Shown one piece after another: positions 58,182 through 64,000 of a DNA stretch of 64,000 nucleotides. The translations under genes and the position numbers were made by a program. Source of the DNA: Vesta saturnalis (taxonomy: Eukaryota; Arthropoda; Insecta; Coleoptera; Lampyridae); contig JARFJB010000390.1 of the NCBI GenBank assembly GCA_036346205.1, positions 492,501 to 556,500 of the forward strand, read 5' to 3'. Numbering within the stretch: the stretch's first letter is position 1; each line of letters starts with the position of its first letter. Under the pieces are notes generated by a model, which saw only the letters and a list, made by a program, of their open reading frames with translations, searched no databases and was not told the origin of the DNA.

Positions 58182-61100
58182 TTTTTTTTTTGTGGACCTG
58201 AACAGGCTAAATCAGGCCTATCGTACTAAAGCACTCAGGAACACTTAGGAGGATGGATAGAGGGATAATGAATTGCCAATAGATGCCTATGAACAGCTAC
58301 CTTAAATTTTATCATATCATAAGTGAGGGGAAAGCAGGAACTAGGGAGATCATTCCAGAGTTTAGAAGCCGTGTAGAAAAATGTGGATTGCGCCCGTTTG
58401 GTACGACAAGTGGAGATTTGTACTGCATACTGATGACGTGAATGAGCGAATCGAGTGTTTCTCGGAAAGATAGACCGAGATGGTATCAAAGAATATAATT
58501 CAGCAGCACAATAGCCGTTGTAATAACGATAATACAAAAAAAGAACTGAAACCATCCTTCTATGCTCAAGGGACTGTATGTGAGAAGTTAAGGACGGGTC
58601 ATTTATAAGCCTAATCGCTCTCTTTTGAATACGATCAACGATATCGAGAGCGTATTGGGGAGCACTAACCCAGAGGTGAGAATTATATTCCAGATGAGGC
58701 CGAATTTGGGCCTTATACAGCAGAAGGAGTTGTCGAGAGGTAAAGTACTGCTTAGATCTGTACAAAAAGCCTATTTTACGAGCAGCTGTTTTGGTAGCTG
58801 ACTGAAGATGGTCAACCCATGAGAGATTTGAAGATACAGTCATACCCAACAGAGTAATAGAGTCTGAAAACTTAAGAACTGAGCCATTCATACTTACAAC
58901 AGGAAATGATCGATCTTTTTGGCGGACATAAGGCAACACTGAGTTTTGTTAGCATTAAATTTAACTAGATTATTGCTTCCCATTCGAGAATACGATGAAT
59001 GTCTTTGTTGATTGAATTTGCCATTTCAGCTTTAATTTCTTGATTTGACATAGAAGGCAGATTATCACTATGAGTAGACTGAGATGAACTACAGTGAAGA
59101 GTGCTATCGTCAGCAAAGCAATGGATGGGGTTAGTTGTTGAAGAAATAAGGTCATTTATGTATAGCAGAAAAAGTGTAGGCGCTATAGCGGATCCCTGTG
59201 GTACGCCCGCGTTAATGCTAACTTCTTTTGACAAAAGCCATCAACTACGACATGTATTCGTCTTTTATCAAGGAAACTAGAAACTCAGTTGATGAGCGTA
59301 TCATTTAACCCAAACGAGGTGAGTTTGGCAAGTAAACACTTATGCCAAACTTGGTCAAATGCCTTTGAGATATCTAAAGCGACTACAACTGTTTCACCGG
59401 ACTGCTCTACTGTATTGTTCCAAACTTGGGTCACATATGAAAGAAGATCGCCTGTTGAACGACTTTGCCTAAACCCATATTGGTGGTCACTAAGGAGTTT
59501 GTTAGTTTCAAGGAACGTGAGCAGTTGCTGATTGATGACTTTTTCCATGATTTTAGACAAAATGGAAGTGATGGCAATTGGTCGGTAGTTTGAGGGATGG
59601 GTCTTATCGCTTTTTTTGGGGATAGGTTGAACACGTGCTAACTTCCATGATGAAGGGAATTCCCCAGAAACATAGAGATCGTATCGAGTTTAGATAGGAC
59701 TGGTACTAGTTCGGGGGAACATTTCTTTAAGACAATAGCTGGGATACCGTCTGGGCTAGTCGCCTTATTGTGATCAAGCTTACTGATGATCGATTCCAAG
59801 AGCTTGTACCGAAAATGAATTGGTCTCATAGCGTATGAAGAAGAGTTGACTAGGGGCACATCTTTTCCAGAATCATTGAGACACTAGTTTGATGCAAACA
59901 AATCCACAAAAACATTGGCTTTGTCCACAGAATCAGCAACTACCGATCCGTCAATAGACGTCAGGGGGGAAATGAAGATGTTCCAAAGTTTTTAACAATG
60001 GCTTTAGCTAAAGACCAAAATTTACGACTGCCTAAAGGAGATGTAGCTAGTTCATTGCATTTTCGTTGTTCGAACAACTTTTTAGTTTTAGTGATTTGAC
60101 TTTTGCAGATACTTCTAGCACCAACGTATTCTACATGACTGTCCACCGATTTATTAGATTTCCATTTAATGTAATATATATTTTTGAAGATATTGCATCA
60201 GCACAAGCCTTATTGAACTAGGGTTGGGAACATGAATGACCTATACGGTACTGTTTTTTGGGAATGTATAACTCCATTCCCATGAGGATGACTTCAGATA
60301 CTGAAAGAGCGATGTCCGAAGAGGAGGACGACTTAAAACAATATTTACGCCATGGAAATGTTGCAAAGAAATTCCGTAAATCACTCCATCGAGCTGACTT
60401 AAAACACCACAAGGTTCTACCGGTTTTGCGAACAACAGTGAAATTAGGTACAGTAGAAATGATTTTTATTAGACAATGGTCGGAAAGACCTAAAGGCGAA
60501 AGAACGGAAGTTTTATAAACAAGAGGGTTTGATGTAAGAAAGAGATCTAGTAGATGTGGAGTATGGTTAGGGTTATCAGGGATTATTGTGGGTTCAGAAA
60601 TCATTTGTGTGAGATCACATGAAATAGCAAATGTTTCTGCACTATGACCAGCGGGATTTGTAGTAGATGAAAACTGAAGCCATGTAGAGTTATGAACATT
60701 GAAATCGCCTACAATTGAGATATCGCAAGATGGAAACTGAGACAGGAGATAGTCAACTCTCATACTAAGGTAATCGAAGAAGTCTTGAAAGTTGCTGTCA
60801 TTAGGAGACCTATAAATGCAACAGTAGAATTTCACAAAATTAGGACCAGAATGTTTAAACCAAATCACGTCGAAATTTTTATTTTCTAAGGAAGAAACCC
60901 TCTTGCAAGCAATTCTGTCCTTGATGTAGGCACATACGCCTCCTTTATATCGAAAGTTAGAGTGAAGGTGGTATTGAGGAAATTGCAAGTCGGGTGAATC
61001 GGAGCTTTCAGAGGAGACTTGTGTTTCAGATAGAAACAAAATATCAGGTTGTAATTGTTCAAGATGTTGGTGAATAGCTTTACGATTGGACCTGATACCG

Positions 61101-61435
61101 CGGATGTTGCAGTAGTGAATCAGAAAGTTGATACTTTCGATGACCGAGGTCGCTTGGGCCCTGCCCTTCAGGACATCCGAATGGGGCAGAATTTTACGCC
61201 CGGAATTTATTACCCTAGAAACCACAGCCATATTATTTTTTAATTTGGGACTTTTAATCCGATTGGAAGACAGTGAGGGCAAGAAAGGAGAATAAGGATG
61301 AGAATAGATTAAGGATGATGGAAAAGGTAACCGGCAGCCCTTACCGAGCTCAGAAAATCGGAGACCCCATATTAAGGAGCTCATGGTAAAGGTGATGGTA
61401 CCTCCCCGGCTGGCATGGAGTATACATGCCTACCA
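58182..61435 (-). mobile_element. LINE A, non-LTR retrotransposon inserted in LINE B
   Basis: The 3' end is a T run (58181-58192, complement of a poly(A) tail) followed by TGTGGACCTGAACAGGC. The 5' end lies near 61435, where LINE B sequence (GGGGAGCAAACATCTGCAAG on the minus strand) stops. About 3.25 kb long, containing one long reading region (endonuclease, reverse transcriptase, thumb). A 5'-truncated second copy is at 8352-9525. No separate ORF1 is visible between 61384 and the 5' end. Confidence 0.8.
58235..61384 (-). pseudogene. LINE A ORF2: endonuclease and reverse transcriptase
   Basis: The long frame 61384-60218 holds an APE endonuclease: INFLIHYCNIRGIRSN, QPDILFLSETQVSS, YKGGVCAYIKDRI, ISIVGDFNVHNSTWL and LGLSDHCLI, in order, with the catalytic E, D-N and SDH all present. 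After frame changes the polymerase has KATSPDGIPAIVLKKCSPEL, YGFRQSRSTGDLL, VVALDISKAFDQVWH, NAGVPQGSAIAPTLFLLYIN and the catalytic FADDSTLH (59110 area). The frame 58939-58235 is the thumb, with LLGMTVSSNLSWVDH and LLYKAQIRPHLEYNSHLWV. Clade lies in the Jockey/CR1 assemblage, not resolved further. Because the endonuclease frame is long and open, this copy is relatively young. Confidence 0.85.
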
Positions 61436-61439
61436 CCTG

Positions 61440-62598
61440 ACATTCTTGCAGATGTTTGCTCCCCAGTTTATATTGCTTAAACATCTTATTTGTTACATTT
61501 GGCCACCAAATTTGTAATATGTCGCTTGAAGTAAAGCTTATTGTCAAAGGTGACACCTAGTACTTTTATATTGTCTGTTGAGGGAATTTCCTTTCCGTAA
61601 ATATAGAGTCTAGGTTCAGTGTGTTCTGTTCGAAAACGGCAGAAGTGAATCATGTATGTTTTATCCTCAGCGAAGTTTAGGCCCATGGTCTCAGCTCGCA
61701 TCATTATTTCGTCAATCGCTAGCTGAAGTTTTTGTTGCATGTTTTGGCTCGTGTCGTCTTCACAGAAAATGATTAGGTCGTCTACATATATACAATTATC
61801 CACGGATGTAGTTTCGGAAATAAGTTCATTGATACCGATCAAGAACAGTGTACAGCTTAAAACTGACCCTTGTGGAACTCTGTTTTCCTGTATGTGTGCT
61901 TCAGACATAGAATTTCCTACCCTAACTGTATGTTCGCTGTGTTATAAAGTTAACTATTGTTTTGGGTAGTTTACCCCGTAGTCCCCATTCGTGTAATATT
62001 TTGATTATGTGATATTTCCACATTAGTTCGTATGCTTTCCTTATATCAAAACTTACGGCAATCGTATGCGTTTTGTCTAGAAAACTCTTTAGTATGTAAT
62101 CTTCTAGGTATAATTCGTCCGTTGTAGAGTCGTGTCTTCGAAATCCTGTTTGATATTTTGATATCAAGCTATTTTTTTCTAGATACCACACTAACCTTTC
62201 GTTTATCATCCTTTCAAACACTTTACTCAAGCAGCTGGTCTGTAGTTCACGGGATTAGTATGGTCTTTACCCGGTTTGGGTATAGGAACAATTATAGATT
62301 TTTGCCATTCTGTGGGGTAGGTACCTTTACTATAGATTTCATTATATATGTCTAGTAGTTCTTGTTTTTTAGTTGTCGGGAGATTTCTAAGCATGGCATT
62401 AACTACATTGTCTGGCCCTGGTGCAGTCTCTCTAGTATCTTTTAGTACCTTGTCTAATTCCCTTATACTAAACTGTGTATTGTAGTTACAATCTTCATAT
62501 ATTATTATTTTACTTACCAATTTTCTGTTGATAATGATATACGTTAAGAAATACTTGTGTAATATGTTTGACACATTAAGGCTATTAAAATTTAACAA
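61440..62598 (-). pseudogene. LINE B ORF2, 5' half: reverse transcriptase
   Basis: From 62598: TAPGPDNVVNAMLRNLPTTK, SIIVPIPKPGKDHTNPVNYR (first fingers), FERMINERLVWYLEKN, YQTGFRRHDSTTDEL, AVSFDIRKAYELMWKYHIIK and WGLRGKLPKTIVNFI. After a frame change near 61915 comes ENRVPQGSVLSCTLFLIGIN, the catalytic CIYVDDLIIFCED and LGVTFDNKLYFKRHIT. SFDIRKAYEL has the DIxKAYDxxW form of the I clade, with D changed to E. Together with RNase H this supports an I-type element. Coding stops at the LINE A insertion, within the thumb (NWGANI). Confidence 0.85.
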
Positions 62599-62600
62599 CC

Positions 62601-63681
62601 TTATTAAAGCTGTATTTCAAGTTTTCGATTTATTCGTTAACTTAAAAGTAAATAGCCACATATGATACATTGATTGACTAATAAAAATCTTCTATTCGAC
62701 TATTTATGGACTGAAGTTGGCCCCAGTAAGAAAGTGGGTGGTTATTGGAAAGTGTCGAAACGTCGGACGGAAACAAGTGGTTTAATGATTGGAAAGACGA
62801 TAGAAAGGTGTCCTAAGAAAATATAATTAGTATTTCAATATATTTAAAACTAAGGCCCTTATCTTAATAGATTGACTTAAAATTGTTTGTATTTTTGTTT
62901 TTTGTCAAGAACTGATTGGTATGGTTCGTGTTTCAGTTCCCCTCGAACATTTCTAAATATGGTAATATAGAGAACAGATTAAATTTGTTGTACCAAATAA
63001 GAAAAACTCGTTTCCCATTGAGGGGCATAGGCGTTTAAATGCAATTAGCACGCCCGCACGCTTTAGCATCATCAAAAGATCTACAACAGAAATAGGTACA
63101 ATAAAAAATCGATTCGTACATAAAGTACATTCGAATATCTAATAATAGCTATTAGGTCAGGGTTTGTCATTGGACGTGCCATCGTGCGCTTATTGTACTT
63201 AAACAATAGTAAAATAAAAAGCGAAAGTCAAAGGGATTAACCAAAAAATTTCTCTTTTGAAAAAACAATGTTAAGTAATTTCCCAAAATAGAAAAACTCG
63301 TTCCGTTAATATAACGTAAATTATATAAAAAGAGGTGACTCACTCACATCACGATCAGAAATGAATGAACATAAACAAGATTGGAATATTATTAAAAATA
63401 AATAACTTGACCCACATATTAAATTTAAAATCAAATATTAAAAATGTATAAGAAAATAGTGATGTTAATTAAATAAAGAGTTCTATTCTGTGACTTCACA
63501 CGTAGCGTAAAAATTATACAAATGAGCATGTTAGCCTTTACCTGTCGAGAGGAAAGTGTGTGGCTTTGGCTTTGCAAAGGCCGAACCTCAGGCAGTAGTA
63601 GTAGCAAAACAACAGTGTGCAATAGCAAGTGCGTGTTTTAAATGTAATTACGGTTAATAAAGCTAATTCAAATTTGTGAAA
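62601..63681. other. Stretch without recognised gene, possible 5' flank of the exon at 63682
   Basis: About 1.1 kb of AT-rich sequence with no transposon end or protein-like frame. The last few hundred bases could be promoter and 5' untranslated region of the candidate exon that follows, but no TATA box or initiator is convincing. Confidence 0.4.
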
Positions 63682-63771
63682 ATGGGTAATAAAATGTGTA
63701 AGAAAAAAGTGGATAATCCTGATAATGCGAAGACTCCTTCTGCGTTTGATAGGATATTTACGAGATTACAT
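63682..63771 (+). CDS. Candidate first coding exon of an N-myristoylated, Src-like host protein
   Basis: The ATG at 63682 has a favourable context (GTGAAAATGGG) and opens 30 codons: MGNKMCKKK, then VDNPDNAKTPSAFDRIFTRL and H. They end exactly before GTAAGA (63772), a good 5' splice site, in phase 0. MGN at the start is a myristoylation signal. A cysteine at position 6 and the lysine run match the membrane-anchoring N-terminus of Src-family kinases; Drosophila Src64B begins MGNKCC. The rest of the gene would lie to the right of this window. A 30-codon frame can occur by chance, and other myristoylated proteins start similarly, so the identity is tentative. If real, it is the only host protein-coding exon seen here. 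Confidence 0.45.
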
Positions 63772-64000
63772 GTAAGAATATTTTATTAAAGTTGTTTTGC
63801 TACTGGTCATTTAGAATATATAAAAAAAATTAGAACAGCACGACCGTTCTTGGTCATTACATTGACAATTAACATAATTATGGTTGATAGGGATATAATA
63901 GAGGCATGAAAACTCAATTACGTATATAAGCTCTAATGGTCACTTTGTTAAAGAAACCTGTATGTTTTAATGTATCTACATTAAACAATTACCTTTTACC
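63772..64000 (+). other. Presumed start of an intron
   Basis: Begins with GTAAGAATATTTTATTAAAG, a consensus donor. No acceptor or second exon lies before the window ends. Confidence 0.35.

Larger units (their letters stand above)
56830..62600 (-). mobile_element. I-type LINE with RNase H (LINE B), split by LINE A
   Basis: The 3' end is marked by a T run (complement of a poly(A) tail) at 56829-56841. Reading right to left: reverse transcriptase (62598 to about 61440), the LINE A insertion (58182 to ~61435), then the thumb region, RNase H and the C-terminal zinc finger (58180-56926). About 35 codons are missing at the insertion point. Sequence upstream of the reverse transcriptase is absent, so the copy is 5' truncated. 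Confidence 0.8.

Overview
The window is AT-rich arthropod, most likely insect, nuclear DNA made almost entirely of transposable-element relics. Reasons: APE-type LINEs, BEL/Pao and Ty3/gypsy retrotransposons, a Penelope-like element, mariner and piggyBac relics, tRNA-derived SINEs, long (TA)n microsatellites and a split 5S rRNA gene. There is no bacterial-style gene density. The only host protein-coding candidate is a 30-codon, Src-like, N-myristoylation-type first exon at the far right (63682-63771, +), ending at a good splice donor. No gene in the window looks intact, so coding entries are called as relics. Species cannot be fixed from the sequence.

Layout. 1-2116: featureless. 2117-6432: two IS630/Tc1-mariner transposons of one transposase type, the second bounded by ~0.7 kb inverted repeats and TA. 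6861-10425: a tRNA-SINE, a truncated LINE (LINE A family), an orphan transposon arm and a Penelope fragment. 12237-14336: a SINE with a 13-bp target duplication, a (TA)n tract and an hAT-like MITE full of ATCGATTA repeats. 14905-19010 (-): a CR1-like LINE with an SGNH-esterase-like ORF1, bordered by a third long-TIR transposon (19032-21629). 22252-29490: a SINE fragment, a Jockey-like 3' fragment, a periodic palindrome array, and a BEL/Pao relic with a primer-binding site. 30094-34619: an internally deleted mariner, a gypsy integrase fragment and a fourth long-TIR transposon. 35755-43498: a 5S rRNA gene interrupted by a Jockey-type LINE (9-bp target duplication), itself interrupted by a Penelope-like element with terminal direct repeats. 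43797-51973: a foldback element, a LINE relic, a piggyBac relic, a SINE and a rearranged gypsy element with unequal LTRs. 52306-55899: another long-TIR transposon, a further transposase fragment and a GC-rich foldback MITE. 56830-62600 (-): an I-type LINE with RNase H, split by insertion of LINE A.

Two observations stand out. First, the 5S/LINE junctions show precise insertion into the transcribed part of a 5S gene, compatible with a 5S-targeting Jockey-type element. Second, the window holds at least five sequence-distinct transposons that share a DD41D transposase spacing (rosa-like lineage). The best-preserved ones have 0.5-0.7 kb inverted repeats with internal copies of the terminal motif (IR/DR-like); in one case the inverted repeat contains the end of the transposase gene. 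All calls rest on reading motifs by eye; clade names are provisional.
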